This document shows positions 1 to 11,498 of a stretch of 64,000 nucleotides of DNA, one piece after another. Numbering within the stretch: position 1 is the first letter of the stretch; each line of letters starts with the position of its first letter. The notes beneath the pieces were generated by a model. It made no database searches and was not told the origin of the DNA. It saw only the letters and a list, made by a program, of their open reading frames with translations. Location: assembly GCF_016808095.1 (NCBI RefSeq), contig NC_068973.1, forward strand, positions 28,762,077 through 28,826,076, given 5' to 3'. Source of the DNA: Vigna angularis. Taxonomy: Eukaryota; Streptophyta; Magnoliopsida; Fabales; Fabaceae. The position numbers were made by a program, and so were the translations under genes.

Positions 1-309
1 ATTTTTGTATATTATAGGTTTAGATTTCGAAATATTTTACTTTAAATTATCATCTCCATTTATTAATCATTAATTGTACAAAGATGATTATGAGAATGAT
101 TTTGATTATTTATCGAAAATATTACATAGGTTCGTTTTACGATATTATAACACAACTTCACGTGTTATTAAAAATAAAATACGTAGGCAGTTTAGAGAAG
201 TCACGTACTTTTAAAAGTAAATAGATCCAATTTCGTATTGGACGATGATACTTATGCTTTTACCATACATTCTTCTTACACGGGTAACATGGTATTTTTT
301 ATTTATTTA
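1..309. other. AT-rich intergenic sequence
   Basis: No open frame or recognisable repeat. It ends at the target-site duplication of the MITE that follows. Confidence 0.6.
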
Positions 310-318
310 AAAATATAA

Positions 319-860
319 GGTTTAATACGTATTTTGGTCCCTCTTTTCGTAGGGTCTGTTCAAATTGGTCCTACTTTTTTTCAAAAGTTCACTAAGATCC
401 CACTTTTCGCAAAAACGATGCACGTTAGTCCTTTTTTAGGTTTAATACGTATTTTGGTCCCTCTTTTCGTAGGGTCTGTTCAAATTGGTCCTACTTTTTT
501 TCAAAAGTTCCCTATTTTGATCCCTATTTTGATCCCTCTTAGTGAACTTTTCGTATTTTGGTGAGCTGTACATTTTGATCCCTCAAAAGTTCACCTCAAC
601 GAAAAATGTACAGCTCACCAAAATACGAAAAGTTCACTAAGAGGGATCAAAATAGGGATCAAAATAGGGAACTTTTGAAAAAAAGTTGGACCAATTTGAA
701 CAGACCCTACGAAAAGAGAGACCAAAATACGTATTAAACCTAAAAAAGGAGTAACGTGCATCGTTTTTGCGAAAAGTGGGATCTTAGTGAACTTTTGAAA
801 AAAAGTAGGACCAATTTGAACACACCCTACGAAAAGAGGGACCAAAATACGTATTAAACC
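319..860. mobile_element. Mutator-type MITE (long-TIR palindrome)
   Basis: The 542-bp segment is almost entirely an inverted repeat centred near 590. It starts GGTTTAATACGTATTTTGG and ends with the reverse complement of that. It is flanked by a perfect 9-bp direct repeat AAAATATAA at 310-318 and 861-869. A 9-bp target duplication with long terminal repeats is the hallmark of Mutator-like elements. Each arm contains the 72-bp terminal unit twice (319-390 and 439-510; 669-740 and 789-860), so the end has been duplicated within the element. No transposase is present, so it must be non-autonomous. The open frames on both strands are by-products of the palindrome. Confidence 0.88.
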
Positions 861-869
861 AAAATATAA

Positions 870-1039
870 TTATATTCCAGATTTATATAATATTTGTATG
901 TATATTTATTTATTTTTAATACATAATAAGACACATTTAAATCATTTTTTTTCTTACGTGGTATCTCGAGTCTTTTTTTAATTTAGACATCGTCTTATTA
1001 TTATGCATGATAGAAACATTTATTATGTTCAAGAATCTT
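870..1039. other. AT-rich spacer
   Basis: Nothing recognised between the MITE and the LTR fragment. Confidence 0.5.
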
Positions 1040-1890
1040 AAAATTACTAATGAGTCATGTTCTATTTCTATTATTAGGTATTCAATTTTAGGTCTAGATT
1101 CTAAACATATTTTTCAACACCTCAAGAATCACAAATCAAGCATAGGAATAATCTACATCAAACAATAAGCATGAAAATTGAATACTAACATGAATTAGAA
1201 AGACATATATCATTAATAGCACAAAATTACACAAGAGTTCCATGTTTAAGAATTAATCTCAACAAATAAGAGTAACCCTCCATGGTGGAGAACTTAAGGT
1301 TTTACAAATTGAAGAGATAGGGAAGAAATGAAAATCAAAGAGAAGATGCAAGTCATCTCCTAAGATTCTTTGCAGTTGCTCCATGCTTCAATTATCTCTC
1401 TCATTCACCTCAATACCTCTAATTCGTAGCTCCTCTCTCTCATAACCCTAAGAGAAAAACACCATGGATAAAGATTGAAGACCCAAGGAGGAGTGAGAGA
1501 GCTTCCCAACACCTTTAACAACTTCAAATGGTCTCTCTTAGTCGCCCTTGGTCGAGAGTGAAGTGTGGAAGAAGAGGATTCTCCAAAAGCTCGCGAGAAA
1601 CATGTTTAAATACCCCATTTTGACATGTCAGCATTGCCAGTTTAGTGCCATATCAACACTGCACAACGCCATATCAGTTAAAACATGAAAGGGGCTCTAT
1701 GTCAAACCATTGTTTAGTGTCATCGTTGTAGGACCAGGTGGCGTTAAATACCATTTTGTTGTCACTCAACACTATGATCCTCTGAAGCATTGGTTGCTCT
1801 ATGACTTTGCAGTACTGGGCACGATTTTGGTGTTGCTCAATGCGTGTATTTACTCCAAAATGATCAATTATTGTCCAAAACATATTCATC
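1040..1890 (-). repeat. Truncated LTR fragment, homologous to the solo LTR at 27444-28797
   Basis: The reverse complement aligns by eye with about 27640-28470. Shared landmarks are GTTTTGG(G)ACAATAA, TCAAAATGG(G)TTATTTAAACATG, GGTGTTGGGAAGCTCTC, CTTGGGTCTTCAA, CTTCCCTATCTCTTCAAT and AAGTTCTCCACCATG. Neither end of the LTR is present, and no target duplication can be assigned. The right side abuts decayed copia sequence near 1893. The copies are clearly diverged (indels and many substitutions), so this one is old. The minus orientation is given relative to the intact copy. Confidence 0.75.
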
Positions 1891-1892
1891 CT

Positions 1893-3524
1893 TGGCCCAA
1901 CCCTGACCTAAAGCCTTTGCCTAACCCACAACCTGCAAGATTACCCTCAATTTCATCCAACGTATCAACCTTCACGACCAACCTATTTACCTCTTCTACT
2001 TCAGACCAGCGTGCCCTACCTTTAAACCCTACCCTTAAACCCTACCCCTCTATCTCGACCTGCCCCTCCTACTAAGACCATGACCATTTATAGCATGACC
2101 AATGTCTACAAACTCATAAAACTTTTTAACCTTTTTGTTTCCAATATTAATTCAATGATATCACCTCTTCCCAAAAATTCAACCCTTGCTTTATCGGATC
2201 CTAATTGAAAATTTGTCATGTAGTCTTAATTTGATGCTCTAATTAAAATTAATATGTGGGATTTAGTTTTGTGACCTTGTAATGTTAATATCATTCACTG
2301 TATGTAGATTTTCATACATAAAAAGAAATCTAATGGCTTTTTTAGTGTTATAAAGCTCGTCTTGTAGGTGATGGCAAGTCTCGAATTGTAGATGTGGATT
2401 GTGATGAGACATTCAATCCTATGGTGAAACTCGCGACCATTCGCACGATTCTTACCATTGCTCTCTCCAAATCCTAGCTCATACATCAGTTGGATCTTTA
2501 GAATGCCTTTCTCCATGGTGATCTACATGAGACTATATATATACATGCATCAACCGTTTGGTTTCCATGATCCCCTTCGCCTTGATCATGTTTGTCGCTC
2601 GAGGAAATCTTTTTATGGTTTGAAGTAAACGCCTTGTGCCTAGTATCAATGTTTTTTTTTATTACATTTCTATCATTTGATTTAAATAGTACTTCAAATT
2701 ACTTTCTCTTCAACTAATGGCATGGTTATGACATGACATATACATGTTCCTCTATGTTGATGACATTCTCATCACCTCATCCCATATTCTTCATAAATCT
2801 AGCATTACACTCCTTAGCTCTAAATTTTCTATGAATGATCTTGTTCCTTTGAGTTATTTTCTTGGGATTATTGTGACAAGACATGTAGGTGACATGTTCC
2901 TCATGCATAGCACATATATGCTAGTGTCATCATTACACGTACTGGCATGACCTCTTGCAGTCCTTCTAGTACTTCGGTTGATATTAAGCAGAAGCTCAAT
3001 ACATCCTCCGACACACCGTATAAGGATCCTATTACATACCAGAGTCTTTTCGACTCCCTACAATATCTCACATTCACTCGTTCTGACATTTCATATGTTT
3101 TTTAACATGTTTGTCTTCACATGCATGCCTTCTTTGCACCAAACATATGCTACAACTAAAACACATTCTATTGTATGTTCAAGATACCTTAGAGTATGGT
3201 TTGTACCTTTATGCAAACTTTATTTAGAAACTTAATTCTTACACTAATGTTGATTGGGATGGATGTCCTAACACCAAACGCTCTTTACTGTGTGTTTCTT
3301 GATCACAACCTCATATGCTGGTTTTCAAAGCGTCAATATACTCTCTCTCGTTTTAGTGCAAATGCTGAAGTTGTAAATTTTGTTGCTGAATCTTATTGGC
3401 TCCGCAATCTCCTACTAGGGCTGCATTTTTTTCTTTCTTAGGCTACTTTGTTATACGCTGATAATGTTAGTATCATTTATCTATCTAGTAATCCAATATG
3501 CAACATCAACACACAAAACATATT
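1893..3524 (+). pseudogene. Decayed Ty1/copia pol (reverse transcriptase to RNase H), 5' part
   Basis: Fragments in shifting frames read as copia pol. They begin with a proline-rich linker and a stretch with SPLPKN...ALSDPN (2100-2220). Next is the reverse transcriptase start with KARLVGDGKS...DCDETFNP...TIRTILTIALSK (2350-2470), then NAFLHGDL (about 2500-2530). The catalytic YVDD motif is in FLYVDDILITSS (2744-2780), followed by YFLGI (2855-2870). Connection-domain sequence TRSDISY lies near 3078-3100. RNase H follows with CPNTKRSLLCVFL and KRQYTLSRFSANAEV (3265-3370). Several stops and frameshifts break it. The frame is interrupted in the RNase H KHI motif by the younger copia insertion and resumes at 8318. 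Confidence 0.85.
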
Positions 3525-3529
3525 AAGAT
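3525..3529. repeat. Target-site duplication AAGAT (left)
   Basis: AAGAT at 3525-3529 is repeated at 8318-8322, immediately outside the two LTRs. Joining the flanks at this repeat restores continuity of the older copia RNase H region, which confirms the insertion boundary. Confidence 0.9.
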
Positions 3530-3754
3530 ACTTAAGATTGAAACTGTAAAATAATTCTAGAGGGCTTGATTGATCCCTCTCACAATCTTCTATTTATAAG
3601 AATAAATTGATACACAAATACATGATAAATAGGGTAACCCTAGACACAACATAATCATGATAAATAGGGTAATCCTAGACATAATATAATCATGATAAAT
3701 AGGGTAACCCTTGACACACTATAATGATGATAAAATAGGATAAATATCCTAACA
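3530..3754 (-). repeat. 3' LTR of young copia element
   Basis: 225 bp, matching 8093-8317 with one difference seen. It contains three imperfect tandem copies of a roughly 36-bp motif built around TGATAAATAGGGTAA. Confidence 0.93.
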
Positions 3755-3765
3755 CTCCCCCTCAA
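3755..3765 (-). other. Polypurine tract of young copia element
   Basis: On the minus strand the sequence TTGAGGGGGAG directly precedes the LTR start TGTTAGG. This is the usual plus-strand primer position in LTR retrotransposons. Confidence 0.85.
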
Positions 3766-5162
3766 GCTGGAGCATACAAATTGTATGTACCAAGCTTGGA
3801 ACAAATAAACTCAATCCGAGGACCCCTTAATGACTTGGTCAATACATCTGCGAGTTGATTGTTTGACCCAATAAACTCAGTACATATTTCTTTGGTCAAC
3901 AACTTTTCACGAACAAAATGACAATCAATTTCTATATGTTTAGTCCTCTCGTGAAACACTGGATTTGATGCAATGTGGAGAGCAGCTTGATTGTCGCAAT
4001 ACATCTTCATAGTATGGATGTCACAAAATTTAACCTCTTGAAGGAATTGTTTCACCCATATAAGTTCACATGTTAGTGATGCCATTGCCCTATACTCGGC
4101 TTCCGCGGTTGATCGAGCTACTACATTCTGTTTCTTACTTTTCCATGAAATAATGTTTCCTCCTAGAAAAACACAATATCCTGTTGTAGACCGTCTATCA
4201 ATAGGTGAACCTGCCCAATCTGCATCACAATACCCAGAGACATGAATGCTTCCTTTATCTTCATATAACAATCCTTGCCCGGGAGCCTTCTTTACATACC
4301 TTAGAATGCGAATGAGAGCATTCCAATGGTCAATACATGGAGCCTGCATGAACTGACTAACCACTCCAACTGCAAAGGATAGATCTGGCCTTGTAATAGT
4401 GAGATAAATCAGTTTGCCAACCAGCCTCCTATACCTCTCTGGATCGGAGAATAATTCACCTTCTTCTGTCCTTAATTTCTGGTTTGGGTCCATGGGACTG
4501 TCTACCGGTCTACAATCAATCATGCCTGTTTCTTGTAATATATCAAGAGCATACTTCCTTTGGGAGATTACAACTCCATCTTTTGATTGCGCTACTTCAA
4601 TGCCTAAGAAATATTTGAGACTTCCAAGATCCTTGGTTTGAAAATGTCTACACAAGTACTCTTTTAGTTGAGATATTCCAACAACATCATTTCCTGTAAT
4701 GACAATATCATCAACATATACTATTAAGTAAACACATTTCCCGAGAGAAGAATGACAATAAAAAACTGAATGGTCTGCTTCACTGCGTTTTAGCCCAAAT
4801 TTTTGAACAATGGAGCTAAACTTTCCAAACCAAGCACGTGGGGATTGCTTGAGGCCATATAGAGATCGATGCAATTTGCATACCATACCAGACTCCCCCT
4901 GAGCAACAAACCCTGGAGGTTGCTCCATATAAACTTCTTCCTCAAGATCACCATGTAGGAAGGCATTCTTGATATCCAATTGATGAAGTGGCCAGTGACG
5001 AATGGCTGCCATGGCAAAGAAGAGACGAATAGTAGTCATCTTGGCTACAGGAGAGAAAGTGTCACAATAATCAAGACCATAAACCTGAGTGTAACCTTTT
5101 GCAACAAGCCGAGCTTTGAGCCGATCAATTTCACCATCAGGGCCAACTTTAACTGCATACAC
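3762..5162 (-). pseudogene. Copia pol, reverse transcriptase and RNase H part
   Basis: An open frame of 466 codons encodes the C-terminal half of pol. Visible motifs: KARLVAKGYTQ and DTFSPVAK at the start of reverse transcriptase, [26 protein letters not shown], the catalytic LIVYVDDIVI, and LKYFLGIEV. RNase H follows with GYCDADWAGS, RRSTTGYCVFLG, STAEAEYRA and the C-terminal HIEIDCHFVREK...LADVLTKSL. The frame continues upstream without shift into 5163-5528 but is separated from it by a single TGA stop at 5163-5165, where the family has tryptophan. The GTG at 5160-5162 is therefore not a true start. The polypurine tract overlaps the 3' end. Confidence 0.93.
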
Positions 5163-5600
5163 TCATCGACAACCAACCGCCTTTTTTCCTGGGGGAAGGG
5201 GCACCAGCTCCCAAGTATTACTGTGGTCAAGAGCCTGCATTTCTGCAATCATAGCTTGCCGCCATCCAGGATGATCAAGTGCTTCTTTCACATTCTTGGG
5301 TATAACAACAGAGGACACTGAGGATAAAAGAGAAAAATAGGAGGGCGACAATCGATGATAGCTTAGAAAATTATAAATGGGATGAGGGTTCCGAGTGGAA
5401 CGAGTACCTTTTCTGAGGGCAATAGGCCATGCTGAATCATTTGCACCAGGAGGCGTGGGAGGAGGTGACGAGGGAGAAGAATCTGAAGTAGGAGATTCAC
5501 CATTGTCTTGGGGAGGTGGACTATCCATTGGGGCCCTGTGTGGGATGATCTCAGTATGTGGAGAAACAGGTGTAGAAGGATTGTGATCATGACAGAGACA
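5163..5600 (-). pseudogene. Copia pol, linker between integrase and reverse transcriptase
   Basis: A proline/serine-rich linker (PPPQDNGESPTSD...) leads to ALDHPGWRQAMIAEMQALDHSNTWELVPLPPGKKAVGCR, the standard copia sequence just before reverse transcriptase. It is in a different frame from the gag-integrase frame, so a short indel lies near 5585-5600. It ends at the TGA at 5163-5165. Confidence 0.88.
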
Positions 5601-7861
5601 GTGGAGCTATTTGACTCAACCATTGGAATAGGAAGGACCTGCTGGAGGATAGAAACATCCTGAACAGATAGAGAGAAGTAAGGAGTCTGTTCAAAGAATG
5701 TGACATTGGCAGACATGTAATACTTCTTAGTTTCAGGAGAGTAACACCGATATCCTTTTTGAAGTCGAGAATAGCCTAAGAAGACACATTTGAGAGCGCG
5801 AGCGGAGAGTTTGTCTAGACCTGGAGACATGTCATGAACAAAACATACACAGCCAAACACTCGGGGAGATGTATGAAAGAGAGGATCATTAGGAAACAAA
5901 ATGGAGAAAGGGACTTTATTATCAAGAGAGGAGGAGGGCATCCTATTAATAAGATAACAGGCAGTTAAGATGGCATCCCCCCAGTGATGGACAGGAATAT
6001 GGGCACCAAGCAAAAGGGTACGAGCAGTTTCAACCAAGTGTCTATTTTTTCGTTCTGCTATACCATTTTGTTGTGGTGTATGAGGACAAGTAGACTGATG
6101 TAAGATACCATGGGAACTCAAGATGGCAGAAAAGGAGGATGAAAAATACTCTTTGGCATTATCACTTCTTAATATTTTGATTACTTGACCAAATTGATTC
6201 TTGATTTCATTCAAAAAGGATGTAAAGATAGCTAACAATTCAGAACGATTTTTCATAAGATAAACCCAAGTACATCTTGAATATTCATCAATAAAGGTAA
6301 CAAAATATCTATAACCAAAGGAGGAGATACGACTAGGTCCCCATATATCAGAATGGATGATGGAAAAACTAGAATTACATATTGATTGAGACCTTTTAGG
6401 AAAGGAAGATCTAACATGTTTTCCTAATTGACATGACTCACATTCTAAGGTTTGGAGACCACTAAGTTCAGGACACATCTTTTTTAATTTGGACAAATGA
6501 GGATGGCCAAGTCGATCATGTAGCACTTTAGGATTAAGAGCAGCAACACAAGACACCCTTGGACGAGATCCAAAATGGTATAATCCGCCAGCTTCATATC
6601 CTTCTCCAATCTGTCTCCCCGAACCACGCTCTTGTATAACAAAAGATTTATGATCAAAGGTTATTGAACAATTTAACATTTTAGTCAACTGGCTTAAGGA
6701 AATTAAATTAAAAGGACAATTAGGGACAAAAAGGACTGAGTTGAGATTGAGGGAGGGAGACAAAGAAACATGACCGACTCCTTTGGAAGAAGTTTTAGAT
6801 CCATTTGCAAGGGTTATGAAATGAGGTTTTTCTCGAAAGGAAATAGATGAGAACAAAGAGGTATTACCAGAAATGTGATCAGAAGCACCTGAGTCAATTA
6901 CCCATGAATTTTGACATTCCATAGATTGAGAAATGCAGGCTGTTGATGTATTGGGAGATTGAGATGGTTGTGCCAAGCTGTTAGACTTTAACCTTAAATA
7001 CTCTTGATATTCATCCTCAGAAAACATAGAAGTAGAGGTTTCAGTTTTCAAAGTGGAAGTTTCAGTCTTCGAAATATTGGCGGTTTTGGAAGGGAAACCA
7101 TGTAAGGAGTAGCAATTCTCTTGAGTATGACCCATCCTTTTACAATATGTGCATTGAGTACGTCCCCGACCTCCTCGTCCTCCTCCTCTAGTGCCACGTC
7201 CTCCTCTTCCTCGTGTGGCAACCATGACAGATGGTTCCACTAGTTCATGCGCTTCTTGAGTTTGAGATACCGGGACACGCAGAAGGCGAGTGGTCAATGT
7301 TTCCATAGAGGGGACCTCATGACTAGTTAGAAGTTGATCTCTGAGATGATCAAAATCGGGATGTAGGGCACGAAGGATCAACACCATGTAGAATTTGTCT
7401 AGTTTCTTTTTTATATCCTCTAATGGATCTACTTCCAAAAACATCCTAAGTTCTTCGACAGCAGATTGGGCTTCAGTCATGAAGGACACCATATCATGGT
7501 CTGCCATTTTAAGAGATGCAAGTTTATTCGTAGTGTCATAGAGACGTTGAATATCGTTGGCATAAATGCTTTGGGCTTTCTTCCAAAAGGAGTGACAAGT
7601 TTTGAAAGCCCTCAAAGATACAAAAAGTTTGGGTTCCACTGATTGCCATAACAGGGCACACAACTGGAAATCTGCTTGTTTCCACTGATCAGCTTTTTCA
7701 GTAGGCACATGGCTTCCATCTCGCTCAAGGTGGTCATAATGCACTTGGCCAAGGAACCACATTTCAACGGCAGCAGACCATGATAGATAATTTTTTCCAT
7801 TTAGCTTCTCGGAGGTAATTGATGGACTTCCAGAGAAGGAAAGAGTACTGCCAGACGCCAT
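5585..7861 (-). pseudogene. Copia gag, protease and integrase
   Basis: The frame starts with an ATG at 7861. Gag (UBN2 type) begins MASGSTLSFSGS...LNGKNYLSWSAAVEMW. An RG-rich stretch precedes the zinc knuckle CTYCKRMGHTQENC (CX2CX4HX4C). The aspartic protease core is WVIDSGASDHISG. The integrase zinc-binding part is HDRLGHP...CESCQLGKH. The catalytic core shows SDIWGP, FVTFIDEYSRCTWVYL, RSDNAKEY and HQSTCPHTPQQNGIAERKNRHL, so the D, D and E residues are all present. The C-terminal GKP-like segment includes RVFGCVCFVH...KCVFLGYS. Beyond about 5590 the frame runs into non-homologous sequence because of a frameshift. Everything upstream of that looks intact. Confidence 0.93.
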
Positions 7862-8080
7862 TTCTGAAGAAGACGAATAGTACTAACGAAGAACAAGAAA
7901 ACCCTAAGGGTTTAGACGAAGGAAACTTTGACAGTGATGGACGACGGTGGCCGGCGGTGACGGTGGCCGGACGGTGGCCGACGGTTGACGGTGGCCGGCG
8001 GCGGGCAGCGGCGGGCGACAAAGAACTGTGGCGCTGGACAAATATATATTACGAGACAGAAACCAGAGCGGGATCGACCC

Positions 8081-8092
8081 GCTCTGATACCA
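8081..8092 (-). other. Primer-binding site (initiator tRNA-Met)
   Basis: The minus strand reads TGGTATCAGAGC directly beside the 5' LTR, the usual complement of the 3' end of plant initiator tRNA-Met. Confidence 0.9.
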
Positions 8093-8317
8093 ACTTAAGA
8101 TTGAAACTGTAAAATAATTCTAGAGGGCTTGATTGATCCCTCTCACAATCTTCTATTTATAAGAATAAATTGATACACAAATACATGATAAATAGGGTAA
8201 CCCTAGACACAATATAATCATGATAAATAGGGTAATCCTAGACATAATATAATCATGATAAATAGGGTAACCCTTGACACACTATAATGATGATAAAATA
8301 GGATAAATATCCTAACA
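8093..8317 (-). repeat. 5' LTR of young copia element
   Basis: 225 bp, nearly identical to 3530-3754. It is followed on the right by the target duplication AAGAT (8318-8322). Confidence 0.93.
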
Positions 8318-8460
8318 AAGATAAATATTCACTTTATTTGAAAAAAGAGAGTGTGTGGTTAGACATGAATTCTTTATTTTTCTTCTCACCACTAGATCAG
8401 ATAATTGATATCTTCACTAAAGGTCAACCTCAATTTTTTTTATGATTTTTAAACCAATCT
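8318..8460 (+). pseudogene. Decayed copia RNase H, 3' part, continued from 3524
   Basis: Past the insertion the sequence reads KINIHF...SSHH...LISSLK in broken frames. This matches the usual copia ending HIEIDxHFVREKV...ADIFTKGL when joined to 3524. It decays into AT-rich sequence after about 8450, and no 3' LTR is recognised. Confidence 0.7.
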
Positions 8461-8638
8461 AAGCATCTATAAACATTTTGCTCAAACGAAAAAAATGACA
8501 GAATCCAAATTATTATTCTAAAATTAAGTCTATTAACAATTGATATTATAATTAAATTAATTAAATTCTTGTAATTAAGTTATTAAAAATTCTATAACTA
8601 TATTATAGATAATTATATTTCTCATTTAAATGATACTC

Positions 8639-8643
<5 letters not shown>

Positions 8644-8677
<34 letters not shown>
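8644..8677. repeat. (TA)n microsatellite
   Basis: About 17 uninterrupted TA units. Confidence 0.95.
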
Positions 8678-8678
<1 letters not shown>

Positions 8679-8909
8679 CATAATTCGATATACATTCCAA
8701 TCATTTTCCTTTGCTTTGGTACAGGATTGAAACCAATATAATAATATGAATTAAAAATTATTACATGGGATTCGTTTTGTTGTTTTATCAAAGTAGGTTA
8801 TTCAACCACTTTTTCGCTTCTTGTGTGGGCCAACTTATTCCAATGTTATACGAAGAAGGTTATGTACAACTGATTCTCATAAAGCAAGAAAGCATCTAAA
8901 AGAAGAGAT

Positions 8910-8914
8910 TATAT

Positions 8915-8971
<57 letters not shown>

Positions 8972-8991
8972 TAAATAAATAAATAAATAAA
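8910..8991. repeat. Compound (TA)n / (AAAT)n microsatellite
   Basis: A TA run broken by TACATA units, followed by five AAAT units. Confidence 0.93.
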
Positions 8992-11498
8992 CCCAAAAAA
9001 TAAGAAAATGTTACAAGTAAGATTGGTATTACATGATTATTATTTTAGAAAAAGTTATATCATATGATGTAACAGGTAATGATTAGGACAGTAGTGGATC
9101 ATAATCATATATTTTTCAATATAAACTAAGACGCAATTTCAGCTGGTGGTGTTCTCCTCTGCTCAAATTGGAAAAATAATTTATACTACTATTTTATAAC
9201 ACCTTAAAAATTATTCTTTATTTCATGTTCAAATTATACTTTCCTACCATATTAATCTTGCAAATGAAATTTTAAAAGGTCAATTTTAAATGTATGAGAA
9301 AACTGATAGATATTTTATATTAATATGGCAGCAGCAGACCGAAAAGGCCAAGTAATCACTCACGCAGAACAAAATTTCGGAGGAGTTAATATACAGAGCC
9401 ATTACCGAAGGAGGAAAATGCTTTTTCTTTTCAAATTTAAGTAAGATAGTATTTCTTGAACATTTTAAAATTTAGAGAACTAATTTTGAGATACATATAT
9501 ATTACAAAATACTTATATAGCCCATGTGATAATACATGATTTAAATTATTTTAAATTTAAATAAATAAAATTTTAACTTAAAAGATGAAACACTATAGTT
9601 TTGGTACAGATAGGAGCACAAGGTGTTCTGGAGCATGAATAGGTCATTGGGACTTATTATCGGTCTAGTCCATCATCATGGTGGCTTTATTTATACTTCT
9701 GATTTCTGAAATTCAATATTCATGAAGGTCCAAGCACATGTGCTGTGTATTATATAATTATTTTGTTGATGCATGCACGCATTCCTTATAGATGCATTGT
9801 TAGTTGAAAGATACGTATGTTAATGTTAGAGGGAGTGAAGTACGTAGGAACTAACTGCAATTTGATTTGTTGGAAGATCGTTAACCATGCTAGATTTAAT
9901 GAACTAATGATAATAAAAGTTTAGAGAAACATGCAAAAGAAAAGAAATAGCAGAAGGAGTTTGAGACGTGGAAGCCACTGATCCGGAAGCATGAATACGT
10001 ATGATAGCATCTTTCGTGAAAGCAACGTTAAACCCCCACGTGCCTCGAATGTTCTCTTTGGATCGAATCTCCAATCCTACGATTGCAACCTTTAGCTGCA
10101 CCGTTCTCTCTTTCTGTTCCTTTCATGTAACATCAATTATTCGTATTTTAATCCCACATACCACCGCAATATGCATGTATCCCTACCCATCAACCATCAA
10201 TTATTGCAAACTTCTCCACTCCAACTTCACTTGGACTCGGTTTCAGAGTACCAGGTTTTTTATTTTAGGAAAAGTCCTATCAATCGTATATATGGATAAT
10301 ATCCATAGTTATGATAATCAGAACAAAATTCAGGAGTCGTGTATTTTACAATAATCATTGTCATTTGTTTAGTTTAGTTTATAAGATTAATGTACAGTTT
10401 AGTTTGATTGGGTTGAATCCTTGGAAGGTGAGGTTGTGAAAATGTGTTAACTAAAATTTGAAAGTATGGAATTGAATGAAGTGAGCATGTGTGAGTCTAA
10501 GTTCTAGATAAAAATGAAAAAATAGATTATTATATAAAAATGAAAGACTATTAACCTATTGTCTTAATATTTTTGATAAAAGGTGATGTTTTGATTATTA
10601 ACCCTTATAAAGTTGAGTTTATACATAATTGGTGTATGTGTCTTTCCAATCGGTGAAATAAAGAAAAGAAGAATGCAAACAGATGTACGGTGATGTGGGG
10701 ATTTAGTTTTAGCAATAGGAAACGAAAGGATGGGAAATGTGCCACGTATCCTCGTTAAGCACGTGGTGGTGCTTTCCATACCCGCAACTCTGGCCTTCCA
10801 TATGATGTCAATACATTACTGTATATAGTATACATATATGTCAAACTTATTCTATAAACCTTAATTCCCTCCTCTGCATCCAGCACACTGCATTGTTTCA
10901 CACATTAATAATTATTATTATATCTATTGGGTAATGCAGAACTACCTGAATTTAACCGTGCCTGTGGCACCAACTGCATGATCAATTAGCAATAACTCAT
11001 CAAATCAATATTGAACTTTCCTTAAACACATAAACGTCTCTAATTCACAAACTAGTCTCGGTCAATTCATGGTTTTAAGGTGGGTTTGAATGTATGATAT
11101 ATATGATTTGATGTGATGAAGATGGAGGTAGCATGCATATGATGGATGATTTTTTTCCACGCGGCTTGTTAAAGAATGAGTGGGGAAGCAAGTGTTTGAC
11201 TTATCAACCTCAATCACTCTCACAAAGTAACCCCAATGAAGAAAAATCCAGTGTCGAAGGAGACACGCCCCATCCGCCTATGAAACAGCACAGCATAACA
11301 TGAAATTCACATCAACATCACAGACTCACACACACACATACACATGCACACCCTTCCTTAATTTTAACGATTCCCCAACCGCCCACGTTCCTCCAACGCT
11401 TCCACCACACATATATTCACACACCAACAAATCCCTCTCCAATCTCACTCTCACTCCATCCCCACCCACCCTTCTTATATCACACCTCTCCCAAATAA

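Larger units (their letters stand above)
3530..8317 (-). mobile_element. Young Ty1/copia retrotransposon, full length, nested in an older copia
   Basis: The element is 4.8 kb on the minus strand, with 225-bp LTRs at 3530-3754 and 8093-8317. A primer-binding site, complete gag-pol domain order and a polypurine tract lie between them. By eye the LTRs differ at one position (C near 3649 versus T near 8212), indicating recent insertion. The domain order (gag, zinc knuckle, protease, integrase, reverse transcriptase, RNase H) is copia type. The coding region carries one frameshift and one nonsense codon, so this copy is probably not autonomous. In its own orientation the LTR starts TGTTAGG but ends CTTAAGT, not the usual CA. 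Confidence 0.95.
8461..11300. other. Intergenic region upstream of the Dof gene
   Basis: AT-rich with two TA microsatellites (listed separately) and no convincing gene. G-box cores CACGTG occur at about 10037-10042 and 10760-10765, the second about 740 bp upstream of the Dof start. Short frames at 9904-10101, 10001-10354 and 10564-10779 lack recognisable domains. Confidence 0.5.

Noticed and set aside
334..845. Mirror-image 76-codon frames on both strands
   Set aside because: They are the arms of the palindromic MITE; no protein family, identical on both strands.
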